Origin: Phanerochaete sordida | Lineage: Eukaryota > Basidiomycota > Agaricomycetes > Polyporales > Phanerochaetaceae | DNA length: 64,000 nucleotides | Assembly (NCBI GenBank): GCA_019973155.2 | Contig: BPQB01000009.1 | Span: 310,001 to 374,000 of the forward strand | Direction: 5' to 3' | Part shown: piece after piece, positions 11,367 through 23,040 of the stretch | How the letters are laid out: each line of letters starts with the position of its first letter | Numbering within the stretch: the stretch's first letter is position 1 | Program-made: the position numbers and the translations under genes | Notes under the pieces: generated by a model | What the model was told of the DNA's origin: nothing | Seen by the model: the letters and a program-made list of their open reading frames with translations, nothing else | The model's database searches: none

Positions 11367-14063
11367 CAGTTCGCACGTTCTGGCCTTTCATTTCGCGCGA
11401 CGGTTGCGGCGGAGGCATGGATGCCGTCATGGCCTCCGCAACCTTGTGCAACGTGTTTCCAGTCCGGTGCCCCTTGTTGCCCCTGGCGGCGTCCGCGGCC
11501 CCTCCTGCTCGCGTCCGCACGCGCCGCTGCCGAGACAGGTGCCCGCGTCCCCCCAGCGGGCCGCTCCTGTTTTGCGGCCGCTTCCCGAGGCGAGTGTCGC
11601 TTGTTCCGCCTGGGCGATCACCCAGCCGCGTTCCGTCGCACGCCTATAGGAGGGATTAACCTGATCAGCGCGAATGCGCATGGGAAGGGAACTGTCTGCC
11701 GCGTAGAGCAAGCTTTTGACGTCGTCTACAGCGAGCGCCCCGGTCGAAGCAACTCTGCCGCTGGCAACCAGCAGTTGCCCGTTCTCGCCATCCCATTCAA
11801 TGCACCGCCCACGGAACGTGGCGCTCTCGAACTGTTGGAAGGCGTATTTCCGGCACAGATTGACGAGCACGGACGGCCAAAGCGCCACGGCCGCCTGCGA
11901 TGCCGCCTGCAATACCAATTCTCCGCGAAGCCTGTGCAGCGTGCTGGCCGCCACCACTGGCTCTAGCGAAAGTCCTGCCCAGAAGGTGCATATCGCCGGC
12001 TGGGCCCGCTGCGCGTGTGCTCATTCGCGACGACGCGCTTGTACATGCGCAGGCCATGCTCGACTGCACGAACGTGCTCTTGCGCAGGTCGCACGCTTCA
12101 TTGCAGGGCATCCCAGGCATCATTCCAGGATACAATACAATATGTGATTCTGAAAGCGATAGAAGGTATACAGGGTATCGTGCGCGCGTTCTCCGACGGG
12201 GCAAGTCAGGGCAAGGATCGAGCAGGGCTGCCCTCCGTGCAGCAGCACTCTGCCCACCCTTGACGCCATGGCCCAGGGATCGACCGAGCAAATTTGGGCC
12301 AGGGCCGGCATGATGTCATGCCCGCCGGCTGCTGCCAGAGGGCGCGTCGGGTGCGCTCCGTCTCATTTCTTCTTCCACCTGGGGGACGGAAAACGCGGCC
12401 GCGTTAGCTCGTCGATAGAGTGAAGAGTGCGCGGCACGCACCTTTTGGCTGAGGCGGACCTTGCCTCGCGAGGCGTCGGTCGATTTTTCGCTTGGAAGCA
12501 AAGACGCTTCTTGCGAGAGCTGGAAGCGACATTATGAGCGCAGTTCCTGCGCTTTATGAGATACGACAATACGCACTGAAGAGCTTCTCAGGCGGGTCTC
12601 GTAAGAGTTGACACACATTCTGGCGATGGTTGCTACGTCTGAGACGTGTAGAAAGGGCGTGGGTGGTAAGATGTCGTCCTTGCTTTGCGGCGTGGCCTTC
12701 ACAAACCTTTATAGTGCGCGCATCTCTGCACGATGCGCAGGCAATGACGAAGGTCTCGGCCTCGCAATTCACACCTGCACTCCACGGGGCCTGGCGAGCA
12801 GCGTGCGGACCTAGGAAAACTGCAGAGCGCACCACGCACGCGTGACCGGCCGCGCGCATCCGGCACACCCTTGGGCCTCGCTGCACACCAGAAGTGGAGA
12901 CGCAGCCCCTGACTCGCACACGTTCCGACTGTGAGCGTCGGGATGTTCGGCGTGAGGTTGAGCGACGTTAGGACGACGATCAACACGACGCGGTTCGTCG
13001 TAGCTTGGATAAGAAAGACATGCAGGTTGTGGCAGGTGAAGAACACAAGAGACTTTGCAAAGCTCGGGCTGGACGTCGTCATGATCTACGATGCCCTGAA
13101 AAGGCAACAGGGCGCACGACTCGGCGTATGCCGAGCGCCCTCAAGCGCGCACGATACGCTCCACGCAAAATATTCTGGCCGTCGACCAGTGACGCGGCGA
13201 GTGAGCTGGGAGAAGGTCCGTCCAGTTTATAGAAATCAAGGCTATCCTCGTATTGATATGCAGTTTTCGCAGATCTCGTAATTAACGGTTCAGCACCGCA
13301 CAGAATACCGGGAGAAAATAGCTACAACACGGACTCATACAACGTAAGCTGAAGCTCGAGTACCAGCCTGAGCAAAGGCCACTTTTCGGTCTTTGAATGC
13401 ATCGAATTCTCCCATTGTGCAAAGCCAGTGCATTTTGCACTTTCAAATGCGTCGTCACGATCAAGATTACCGAAGACGCGGGAATATCCGTGCTGAAGCC
13501 CTGAGCGCGGCGCATCTGATGTCGTCTTGTCGCGAGAACGGCTAATTATTACGGAAGAGATCTTTGAATGATACGCATGACTATGATCCTGGCTATGACC
13601 GACGCTGACTACAGTGCATGACAGGTCACGATGCCGAGCCTCTTGCTCTAGTACCTTCGTTGGTCGCATCGTTCACGACACAACAGCTAGTCAAGATACC
13701 GCCTAGTGCGCGCAGGCCACACAGGCCGACTTGTGCGAATTGCGATGTGTCGCGTGGCGCGATTTGGAGTGACTTGTTCACTGGCATCGCTTCTCAATTT
13801 TCTTTGACAAGTCTGTGAACGTTCCCGGCTCCAACTTCTTGACTCTAGCCAATCCTGAGCCACGCCATGACAGCTCTTGGATGGTGTAGACAATGAGGAA
13901 GGCACCGACATGCTATGCGGCTCAGCGCCAATGCGCGTATCACACCCCAAGCGTGGCATCGCTATCGTCTCCTGGTTACCTTCAACCACATCCTCTCCCT
14001 CCCTATTCTTCGGCTCTGGCTGTTGACTCTGCCAATGCGGACGAATGCTAGGCACAAACGGCA
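11367..14063. other. 2.7 kb region, no confident gene
   Basis: The minus strand from 12533 to 11427 contains several open stretches with plausible splice sites. One is a frame reading SLEPVVAASTLHRLRGELVL, then CRKYAFQQF (11957-11427). Another is a short frame ending KRWKKK after a clean GTGCGT...CCCCAG intron (12441-12379). I could not join these into a consistent gene, and no family is recognisable. From 12600 to 13900 only unconvincing overlapping frames are seen. This could hold the 5' part of the neighbouring hypothetical gene, a fast-evolving gene or a decayed one. Confidence 0.4.
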
Positions 14064-15550
14064 ATGGCACTCCCATTCTTGCGATTTATACCTCTGCTTC
14101 GCTGGGGAGTCGACATTCCAACCCCGACTTCTCCGCGCCCCCCTGCGACCATGCCCACGCCAGCCGCCGGGCCTCTACTGCCGCCAGGAGCGGCCAGACT
14201 GCCTCCTGAGCTCTGCGACCAAGTTATCGACAACGTCGCCGGCTACTACGACCTCCACGACAGCGTCCGGACGCTCCTCGCCTGCTCGCTGACCTGCCGC
14301 TCCTGGGTGGGCCGCGCGCGCCGGCACCTCTACCGCTTCGGCGCCGTTGCGAAGACCCGGACCCAGTTCGCCGCCCTGCTGCAGCGGCTCGAAGCGCAGC
14401 CGGGCCTGCTCGAGACACGCGTGCTCGACGTCGGGTACGACCGCGACCCCGCGCAGGCGCCGGCGCAGACGTGGGTGGGCACCGTCCCGGGCGCGCTCGC
14501 GCGCCGGCTCGCGCACGTCCGCCGCCTCCGCCTCGCGTGCGTCCCGCCGGTGCTGCACCGCAGCTTCTACGTCGTGCTCGCGCAGTTCCGCGCGCTCACG
14601 GGCCTGCTCCTGCACGGCTGTGCGTTCCCGCACGTCAAGGACTTTGCGCGGCTCGTCCTCGGCTTTCGCTCCCTCGTCCAGCTGTACCTCTCGCGCCTCG
14701 AGTGGCCTGTCGAGCGCAAGGCCGGCGCACACGCCGTTGCGTGCAGAGGCATGAAGCGCATGGCACAGCTCCGCCTCGAGGTCCTGAACATCACCATCAG
14801 CCCGCCCCATGTCATGGTGGACGCCTGTAACTGGCTCCTCTACACGTCTTCCGGAAGCAGCCTACACACCATCTCTATAGACTTTCCTGCCGTCGAGCCT
14901 CGAGCCCTAGTCCCAGATATTGTCGCGCGCCTTTTACGGACGTGTGGACCGACGTTAAGGAACTTGCGTATGCGCTTTGATAGCGTGCTCACTGCCGCGG
15001 ATTGTGCTCAGATTTTATGTGAGCCGCATCAGCTGTGATGACTTCTCTGAGCTGACAATCTTTGCAGGCGGTCTCAGTCTGGAGGAATGCAAACAGTTCC
15101 GCACGCTATCCACACGCGCACTGCCGCCAGATCAAATCTGCATCGACGCACTCACCAACCTCGTCAACACGCTTCCCAGCGACACAAGTGTCCTCGAAGA
15201 CGTGTCGTTCTGGTATCACGGGAAGCATTACTTCCAGGGCTTTCCGTGGACCGCCCTTGACCAGGCGCTCAGCGACAAGACCAAGCACCCGCGCTTTAAG
15301 AAGCTCGCGGTGACGGTTCGACAAAGCGAGGACGCCGCAATACTGGCGCCGCTGCTTTACGCCGCTGGGAAGCTCGCTCTGTATGAGACGGACAGCGATC
15401 ACGGGTGCGTTGCTGGTTGCTCGACCTTGCGTGTGTTAACTTTTGTAATAGGGAACAATTCAGGTTTTGGTGAGGGCATAGAGATCAATTAGGAATACAC
15501 TATGGGCGAATTACGCTGGATCATCGAAGTTTGTACAACATCATGCTTAG
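14064..15550 (+). CDS. F-box protein
   Basis: Exons 14064-15018, 15068-15404 and probably 15493-15550 give ~449 residues. After a Pro-rich leader, residues ~42-85 form an F-box (ARLPPELCDQVIDNVAG, then ACSLTCRSWVGRARRHLYR). The remainder has the irregular leucine-rich pattern common in basidiomycete F-box proteins, which recruit substrates to SCF ubiquitin ligases. The ATG at 14151 (MPTPAAGP) is an equally good start. The first intron is firm (GTGAGC...TTTGCAG). The end is not: the second intron can be read through to a stop at 15492, so the last ~20-30 residues are uncertain. Confidence 0.75.
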
Positions 15551-16439
15551 ATCGACTTCGCCACTGTCACGCTCTGTACAGTATTTGAATATCTTCACGC
15601 TGCTGCTCGCCTCGATTGACACCTATAGGCCGTTGGAGTTTTTGTACATCCCTGACTACTGCGATACTAGCAGAGGTGAAATGACACTGAAAAGCCAACA
15701 CCCACAGATGGTGGACAGCGGCGGGTACATGGCGGCAGCTCTGTCAAAACATGTGTCGCGACACGGTTCAGTCCAGCGTGGCATTGTTACGTGCGTTTTA
15801 TGCTGTAGAATCAAGACGAACACCTCACTGGACCTCGCTGACCGACAATTTGTTTATTTCTGAGTCATGCGATGGCGTCGTTGCACATTGAGCCCGTAGA
15901 GGGCAGGTCGATCTCTGTCATATTTGGACCAACAGCTCAAGACACGCGCGGCAATTGTGACACCTTATGTTGTGTCTCACGGCGGTCTTGGTACTGTACA
16001 CCCAGGACTACGTGTAATGTTTGACAGACTCAGAGGGGTCGGATTAGCGCAGTCTGTTTGTTATTGTTTGGTGCCGTCGCGGTCTTCACGCGCGCCGCGT
16101 TGCGCGGCTTGTTTCCAGCCTCTCCCAGCTGGATACTCCGCTCAAGATCCATTTCTAATGAAAGCGCTGTTGCAGAAGAATGTACGGCCAGCGAATGTAT
16201 GCGTTCTGATCACGGCCAATCTGCGAACATGACACAAGGTTACTCCTTGGGCTGAGGCGCGTGGGGGCCCCGGCCGGAGCTGCCCTTCGCTCAAGTCACC
16301 GCGGCCGTTGTGCCATGCGCAGCACAGCCAGCCATCTGCCTCTCACAAGCACTCACAGGCCCAAACGTGATGAGTATTGTGTTATTAATGCTTATGTGCC
16401 CTTACTACTAAAAGTCAATCCACTGGTCAATAGATCTAG
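15551..16439. other. intergenic between two convergent F-box genes
   Basis: About 0.9 kb containing the 3' ends of both flanking genes. No open frame with domain or splice support. Confidence 0.5.
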
Positions 16440-18347
16440 TTACCGTTCGTCCCACTCTGCCGCGCCCCATTGCCCAATTGCCTTTTTACCACGACCATAG
16501 TGCGTACTACTGAGTAAGTCCTCGACGGATAGGAGACCTTCGCCAATATCCACTAGTTTGGGGCCTAAACCCTTGGCACGCCGCTCTTCCAAGGCTTCCC
16601 GCAGGTCGATCTGGCCATTACGCCTCCTCCAATCAGGTACAGAAGAGGTGACGTCGCCAATATGGGGTACGATGCTGAGACTCTCAAGCTCTCCGAACGT
16701 GGGTTCATCCGCTCGGCGACCTAGTTGCCTCTGCAGAACGTCTGCGAATGCGCCGAGCAACCCCGGCTCGTCCCAAAGGCCGACATGCGTCAGGCGGTGC
16801 CCCACACGGGTATGCGCGAAATTCATCCAGGTATGTGGCTTGTCTACCGGCGCGTCGAAGTCTGACTGGTAGTACCCTTTAGGCTCGGGGGCTACAAAGA
16901 TGCTTCGCACTCCAGAAAATATTCCAGAGGCGAATAATTGGTTAAGGATCTTGCCGCCGCCGGTGTCGCCGTGCTCGTACTCTCCTACGAATGAAAAGAG
17001 CAAGGCCTCCTTGCGGCCGTCGAGAGTTCGCAAATAGTCCTTGTACCCCGACGCGGTTATCGTTGACAACGGGTCCATGTATACCTCGTTGAAATCGACC
17101 TCGATAACTTCGATTTTCAGCGCCGCCGTCTGGTACGGCTCCACAGAGCTCCCAACGTCTGTGGTCATATCGAGGTTTTGTGCTCTGGACAGACGGTGCG
17201 CCAGACACTCCAAGACAAACCTCACTCTTGCTCGGGTCGCCCCTTGACCGGTCTTTCCAGCGTAATAACGTATGTCACCGGGTTTGATACATATACTCGT
17301 CTCCGGGGAGGATGTGATATGGAGCAGCAGGAACGCCGCAGCAGCAGGGCAGGCACCGGGCTGGGAAATGGTGACGTCCTTGAGCCCTGGGAGAGAAATG
17401 ACGGGATAGCGTAGCGCGACGCTGCCAGAGAACTCATCCAGGGCCAGCGGCGTAATGGCATTGTTGAGTTCCAGGTGCTCGAGGAGTGGGAGGTCTTGGA
17501 GGAGGCGTAGCCATTCGTCCACCTCCGGGAAACTTGCGTGCATCCTCGAGATGTGTAGCCCCGTAAGCGTAGGTCGGGTGAGAGACTTCATCAGCGGGAA
17601 GGGAAGGAAGTCGCTGAAGAGTGCTCCGAGTCGAGGCATGAACGCGTTGGTGTACATCGGGAAAACATGTGGGTCGTACCAAAGGTGCGCGGCTAGGTCA
17701 GTTCCGTGACCGGGATAATGATACGCAACGCCATAGTTTTGGTACATGGCGCCTTTATGCCCGCGTCGATTCAGATATTTGACGTCAAGAGTTTCGATAC
17801 ACGGCATCTGAAGAGCGGTGGGGAAATGTATGAGGCCCGTACGAGATTCCGGGGCGAGAAAGGCCAGCGAAACACCGCGCAGAGCCTTCAGCCGTTGCGC
17901 ATGCTGCACGGTAAAGATCTCCATGGACGAAGCCTTGGAGGAATTGAATGTACGCTCGAAGGCCTCGAGAGTAAGCGTGCAGTCTTTTGCACGATTGAGG
18001 AAAGCATCCACGCGCTCAGCGCGGCCCACGATAACCCGCGTCCAGAGACTGGGGCAGTTGACTGCAATATCTCGCCACCTCTTGCAGACGTGGGTGACGA
18101 CGATCCAACGGTGCGGATGGTCGGTGTCAGATAGGTAGTGGGCAGTGCCGTGAAGATCGTGCATTTGGACAAGAGATAGGAAAATGTGGATGATGAGCTC
18201 ATCTGGAAGGCGGTTTATGGGATTTAGAGAATTTTTGTAATGCTGGAGAGCGACAAGATAGTCTTGCACAGCCTGGATAGCGCTCTCAACGTCCTCGGGA
18301 CCTCGGAGGAACGACGCAAAGTCAGTCCTCAAATTCGAAGGATCCAT
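16440..18347 (-). CDS. F-box protein with leucine-rich C-terminal region
   Basis: A single exon from ATG 18347 to a stop at 16440, 635 residues. Residues ~40-105 contain an F-box (NRLPDELIIHIFLSLVQ, then WIVVTHVCKRWRDIAVNCPS and LWTRVIV). The rest shows the LRR-like pattern typical of the large Agaricomycete F-box family (LLQDLPLLEHLELNNA; LPGLKDVTISQPG). A likely substrate adaptor for SCF ligase; the target cannot be inferred. Bases just upstream of the ATG read GTCGTGCAG, a possible splice acceptor, so a 5' exon could exist. The frame continues open upstream but has no ATG. Confidence 0.85.
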   Translation of the reverse strand: MDPSNLRTDFASFLRGPEDVESAIQAVQDYLVALQHYKNSLNPINRLPDELIIHIFLSLVQMHDLHGTAHYLSDTDHPHRWIVVTHVCKRWRDIAVNCPSLWTRVIVGRAERVDAFLNRAKDCTLTLEAFERTFNSSKASSMEIFTVQHAQRLKALRGVSLAFLAPESRTGLIHFPTALQMPCIETLDVKYLNRRGHKGAMYQNYGVAYHYPGHGTDLAAHLWYDPHVFPMYTNAFMPRLGALFSDFLPFPLMKSLTRPTLTGLHISRMHASFPEVDEWLRLLQDLPLLEHLELNNAITPLALDEFSGSVALRYPVISLPGLKDVTISQPGACPAAAAFLLLHITSSPETSICIKPGDIRYYAGKTGQGATRARVRFVLECLAHRLSRAQNLDMTTDVGSSVEPYQTAALKIEVIEVDFNEVYMDPLSTITASGYKDYLRTLDGRKEALLFSFVGEYEHGDTGGGKILNQLFASGIFSGVRSIFVAPEPKGYYQSDFDAPVDKPHTWMNFAHTRVGHRLTHVGLWDEPGLLGAFADVLQRQLGRRADEPTFGELESLSIVPHIGDVTSSVPDWRRRNGQIDLREALEERRAKGLGPKLVDIGEGLLSVEDLLSSTHYGRGKKAIGQWGAAEWDER

Positions 18348-19071
18348 GTTCCTGCACGACGACACAATCAGATATACCCGCAAACTTCGACGAGGACAGA
18401 TACTGACCCAACTGTGCGCAATGTAGTATGCTCTCGACTGGCTCGACGATGTGATCGATTGGAGGGGTTCTCAGGGACGTATATTCGTGTAGCGAAGCTG
18501 TTGACCAAGACCGATGGTCAGCTCTTGTAGTTTGCCAGAAAACCGGAACATCGACCTGCGCCGGTGAATACGATACAGCTGGCAGTCGAAGGTAAGATGG
18601 ACGCCGTGGTATCCGTGTGGCATCCGTATCGGTGCTCATCAACATCGTTCGAAAGGCGCGAGGCAGACACGTGATGGGGTATAACCGCGGGCCATGGCCA
18701 CAGTACAGTCTTCACACATGCCCACTCGACGCCTCGCCATCCGAATGAAATGTATGAGATTGCACAGAGAACACAAGAGTACAGCTAGATAGCAAAGAGC
18801 CTGTTATGACACAATGAGGTTGCAGAAGATAGCACGACGACGACCAGTACACCGAAGAAGCGCGCGAACACGTCCATGCACCGCCGGGCCAGAGGCCCAC
18901 GCTGTCCGGAACAGCCACGAGACCCCGCGCACGGAGGCCTCCACCACACGAACTGGCCAGACGGACGCTGCCGCCCGCCTGGTGGCGCCATGCGCTCTTT
19001 ACTCCACGATTTTTCCCGGATCCGGAGGGCCCGGCCCCTGCGTGGGCAGACAGCAGGGCTCGCCGCGCGCC
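18348..19071. other. intergenic
   Basis: About 0.7 kb between the F-box promoter and the 3' end of the Red1-like gene. No supportable feature beyond presumed promoter and UTR. Confidence 0.5.
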
Positions 19072-22000
19072 TCATGCGGCCATCCGGAGGCCCAGGGACG
19101 CCAAGGCCTGTTTGACGCGAGCCTCGAAGCCCAGATTTTGCCGACGGAAGTCTTGAAGTGCAGCGGTCAGCTGCGCCACGCCGACCTCGGAGCCCTTCGG
19201 GAGCGCGCTGTGCAGGTGCTGCGCAGTCTCTTCGTCTGTTCGAGGTCGACGGCGATGGGGATGGACGGAGAGAGCGCAAGGCAAGGATAAAGATGTGAGC
19301 AACGACGAGAGACGGAAAAAGGACGTACCAGTGGGTTCCGCCGCCGAGGTTCGCGATGGATGGATGTCTTCACAGTTTGGGTCTCGGCATTCTCCCCCTC
19401 CAGGGACTTCGTACTGACAGACACGCCGCGATGGGTCCGATAACCATCTGTTGATGGCGGCGGCCTTGAGGGAGCTTAGAGACACTGGTGACAACACAGA
19501 GAGATCAGAGTGATGAGGGGCCGTCTCCGCAGAGCTGTCGATATCTAGTAACTGCGGCGGTGAGCGAGAGCGCAAAAGAGGATAAGCGGATAGAGGTGAT
19601 CGATATGTCGGAAATCGGCTTGATGGACTTGGTGAACTTGGTGGTACGATTGAAACCTGCATAAACGGCAAAATCAGTACGATCCGACGAAGTCTAGGGA
19701 AATATTATATCAGCATAATCCAAAGTGAAAACGTACCTGGGCCGTCGACGCCTCCGAAAGGGAGTCAACTACGTCGACTGCCATACTCGTGGATGGTGTA
19801 GGGCTTCGCTCCTGCTCTTCGTCGTCGTCCTGTGAAAGAAATAGGAGAAAGAAGGGAAAGAAAAAGAAAAGGCAGGGAAAGGAGGGAAAATATGGTGAAA
19901 AGCGCGCGGAGTAAAACAGCGCATGAGGTGAAGGAAGTTGAGCGAAATTCTCGACAATCCAAATTAGGCGGCACAGACAGGGGACGACATTCTTGCAACA
20001 TGCTCCTGGTGAGCCTCCGCGGTCAACACTGCATGGAGAGAAACGTCGAAGGGTAAGGTCATCAGCAGTGACGACGGCACAGGAAGAAAGCTAGACGTAA
20101 GGAAGCCAGACCACTTTGCAAAGAGCGAAGAAGCGGGACGTGCCTTGGTCTCCAGTGGCAGAATGCTCAAACGTATGGGGTATATCTGAAAGCATCCGTC
20201 AGTCGTGCTCTCACCAAGATAGCAGGAGTGTAGAGAACCAATGGGCGTGACGATTTCGGCTGTAGTCGCAGAAAGAGGTGATTCTGAAGGAGGTTCAGCA
20301 CACGAAGGGATGACTGAGGCACGCGCTCACCGTTCGTAGACGAGTCAGTGCTGGATTGTCTATGGATGTCTATTGTGGTTACCGACTTCGCTGACACTAC
20401 CATACGCGTATCTTCTTCTTCCTCCTTCATTGGCGCGGGCGTCTGTGGGATCGGTGTACCGGATGTAGACGCTGCTGGAGTGGATCTGTTCGAGTTCTGA
20501 ATGACCGCATAAGATACCTCTGCGCCCAGATGAAACAAAGCAAGGGGCACTTACAGCCGTGAGCTTGCTGAGCCTTGCGCGTTCACGCTCAGCGATCATC
20601 TCTCGCATTCTCTTGATCTCCTGTTCTTTCTGTTCCAGAGCGGCCGGAGTAGCTGTGTCGCCAGGTAACGATGTCGATCCACTTTCATGCAGGGAAGGCA
20701 ACGCACCCAATCTAGTCGGAGGCCTCGTCGGCTGCTGTGACACAGACGGCGGCCGATAGCCGTTGACGGCCTCCTCGACTTCCTCTTCGCTGTCGCTGAG
20801 GTCGATGACGATGCGCCTGGTCTGGGTGATGCCGGCGAAGGAGTTGGTCTTGCGGCGGAGGGCGGGCTGAGGATGGTGATGGTAGTGGTGATGGTGGTAT
20901 GGATGCGGCCGAGAATCCATATCCACGAAGTCGGCCGCCACAGGACGCTTCGTACCTCGTCGTGAGCCGAGGGACGGAGGTTGCGGGGTACCACTGCCAG
21001 ACGACGAGCCATCCGATGCAATGCCGTTCCTTTCGACGGACGTAGACCGGATAGATCCTTCAGATTCCGGCGGTGGTGGGATCGCGAGACCACTTCCTGC
21101 CATAGACTCAGACGATGATGCTCGAGGGACCGAGGGGCCAGGTAGCTGAGATAGCCCAGGAATGTCACCAGCAGACAATCCAGGTATCTGATCATCGACG
21201 TCCATTGGGTCGTCAGCTTCGGGAGGAGTGCTGCGTGATGGAGGCGCGACGCTGCTGCTGACCGGACCTATGCTCTTCAAGAAGTCGTCCACTGCCGCTG
21301 GTGCAACTGTCGGTGTAGGTGTTACTTCCTTGACATCCTTGAGAGGGGCAGCTGAGGAAGAGGAAGCCGAGGCCGCGACTTGCTTCTTCCGAGAGGCCAG
21401 AACTGCTTTGCGAGCCAGCAGCTCCTGTCGTCTTTGTTGTTCCATGTCGATCAAGCTTGGTGTGGCGGGTGCGTCGTCGGATTGCATCGGGAGGGCTGAT
21501 AACGATGCATTTGGTACGAACGGTGCTGCGGTGGCGGAAAGCGGCGTAGTGTCGACCCTTGGAGATGTACCCTGTGGTGCGATGGGCTTCTTCGGTAGGC
21601 TGGGATGAGGATCCGAGACAGAAAGTCTGCTGGAGAGGGTTCCGCGCTGCCGCTGCGGATCCCGTGACAACGTCGGTGGTGGCATTGGCTCCGGGGATGC
21701 ATACGCGCGCGATTGCCATGGAGGAGGGGGAAGGCCGGCGGTATCAAGGTTGGCTGGCAGGCGCAAGTTCAACTCGAGGAAGACAAAATAGATGATCTCA
21801 CGGCTGAGCCCGCAATCTACGAGATACTCGGGCTGGACGCCCCATCCCAGCAGGTCGAGGACGATATCCTTGGCCGTGTCATACTGAGCTTGCGTCACTG
21901 TACGGCCGCAAAATCAACACCAGCGATGATAAGATAGTTTTTCCACTGACTAGCGAGACCTGGCCGGACATGATCCTCGTCGATCGCGTACGTATCATAG

Positions 22001-22596
22001 TCGTTCAAAGGAGAATAGCGCGGGATGCTCGGCGACGAGTTTATCGAGCTTGCTGGCGGGTCGTACAGAAGATGCGACGACGTCTCCGTTTTCACAGAGA
22101 CGGTCGGCGACGGCGGCACGATTGGCGGCGGCATGGCCCTGTCCTTTGCTTGCTTGGCGGGTGCTGGTGGCGGCGCCTGCCGCGAGACCTGCGGCGACTT
22201 CGGGGGCGGCATCGACTCAGAGTCGCTGATCTCGCCCTCTTCCCGGAGGTCGTCGTCTACGTCCATGGGGCCTGGTGCTGGCGGCGGCGGCGCAGGCGGC
22301 GCAGGCTTTGCCGCGGCGGGGGGCGGCGCTGCCGTGGGAGTCGCCGCAGACACGGGCGGCGCTTTGGCGTAGGGGTCCTCGGAGCCATAGTCCAGCTGGA
22401 TCGAGGGCGTGCCAGTCGAGAGAGGTCGGGGAGGGAGGGCGGCAGGCGCATCGGGTCCGTCTGCGCCCTTTCGTCGCTTGGACTTCAAAGTCTTGAGCGC
22501 AGCCGCGCGAAGCTCTGCAGCGGGATCTGCGGCAGGGGTCGTGGACGACTCCTGTGATGAGCCTGACGGCTGCTGTACAGCGGTCGGTCCAGACAT
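19072..22596 (-). CDS. Red1-like putative zinc-finger (zf-C3H1) protein
   Basis: Exons 22596-21951, 21897-20555, 20496-20331, 20259-19979, 19829-19737, 19656-19329 and 19235-19072 total 1006 residues, in frame throughout. Near residue 923 is the C3H1 finger: C-X9-C-X4-C-X3-H, with CRDPNCEDIH as its core, matching the putative zinc-finger family that includes fission yeast Red1 (nuclear RNA elimination, MTREC/NURS). Other features are a long disordered N-terminus, a conserved helical block AKDIVLDLLGWGVQPEYLVD, a His-rich run near 20870-20905, an acidic SDSEEEVEEAV patch, and a short coiled coil before residue 663. By family it likely works with the nuclear exosome. It could be a more distant C3H1 protein with another role. 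Intron 5 (19978-19830) uses a GTCTGT donor, the weakest junction. Confidence 0.82.
19833..19890 (+). repeat. 58-nt near-pure purine tract (polypyrimidine on coding strand)
   Basis: All but two bases are A or G on the plus strand. On the minus strand this is a C/T tract lying directly before the 3' splice site of intron 5 of the Red1-like gene, far longer than ordinary polypyrimidine tracts in neighbouring introns. Confidence 0.8.
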
Positions 22597-23040
22597 CGAG
22601 AAAGTCCTCGCCAGGAGTGAGAAGGGCGGAAAAGGGCTGAGGGAAAGGTGGGAAAGAGAACGAAGACGTCGATGGAGAGACGGGTGCGTCCCATCACTTC
22701 CTAGCGTATGCGTCACGTGTGTTCGAAAGCGATACCTGCGCACGGACCACCTTGTCTGCGCCGCTGCAACAAAATATTCACTCGTCCACAGCCAGAGACT
22801 GGATTCAATACGTTAATTTACATCGCTGAGAGTGTAGGTATAGGGTGGAAGATGAGGAAAGTGCCCAAGTGAAGAACTCGTGAAAATAATCAATCCGCCT
22901 ATGATGAACCAAGGTCCAACAAAGTCCCGGAAGAGATCCATGACGAACTTAGCCAATTGGTATCGTAGATGGAGGTTATATCCAACATTAAGTGCGTGAA
23001 GTGTGCGTAAAGGGACGTGAGGACGCGTCGAACCAGGACA
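22597..23040. other. intergenic
   Basis: About 440 bp separating the Red1-like start from the 3' end of the KNH-domain gene. Nothing further recognised. Confidence 0.5.

Noticed and set aside
15464..15492. 29-nt intron near the end of the first F-box gene
   Set aside because: Too short; a single 88-nt intron (15405-15492) or read-through explains the end equally well.
20186..20214. 29-nt intron in the Red1-like gene
   Set aside because: Reading straight through gives one continuous in-frame exon (20259-19979) that fits both neighbours.
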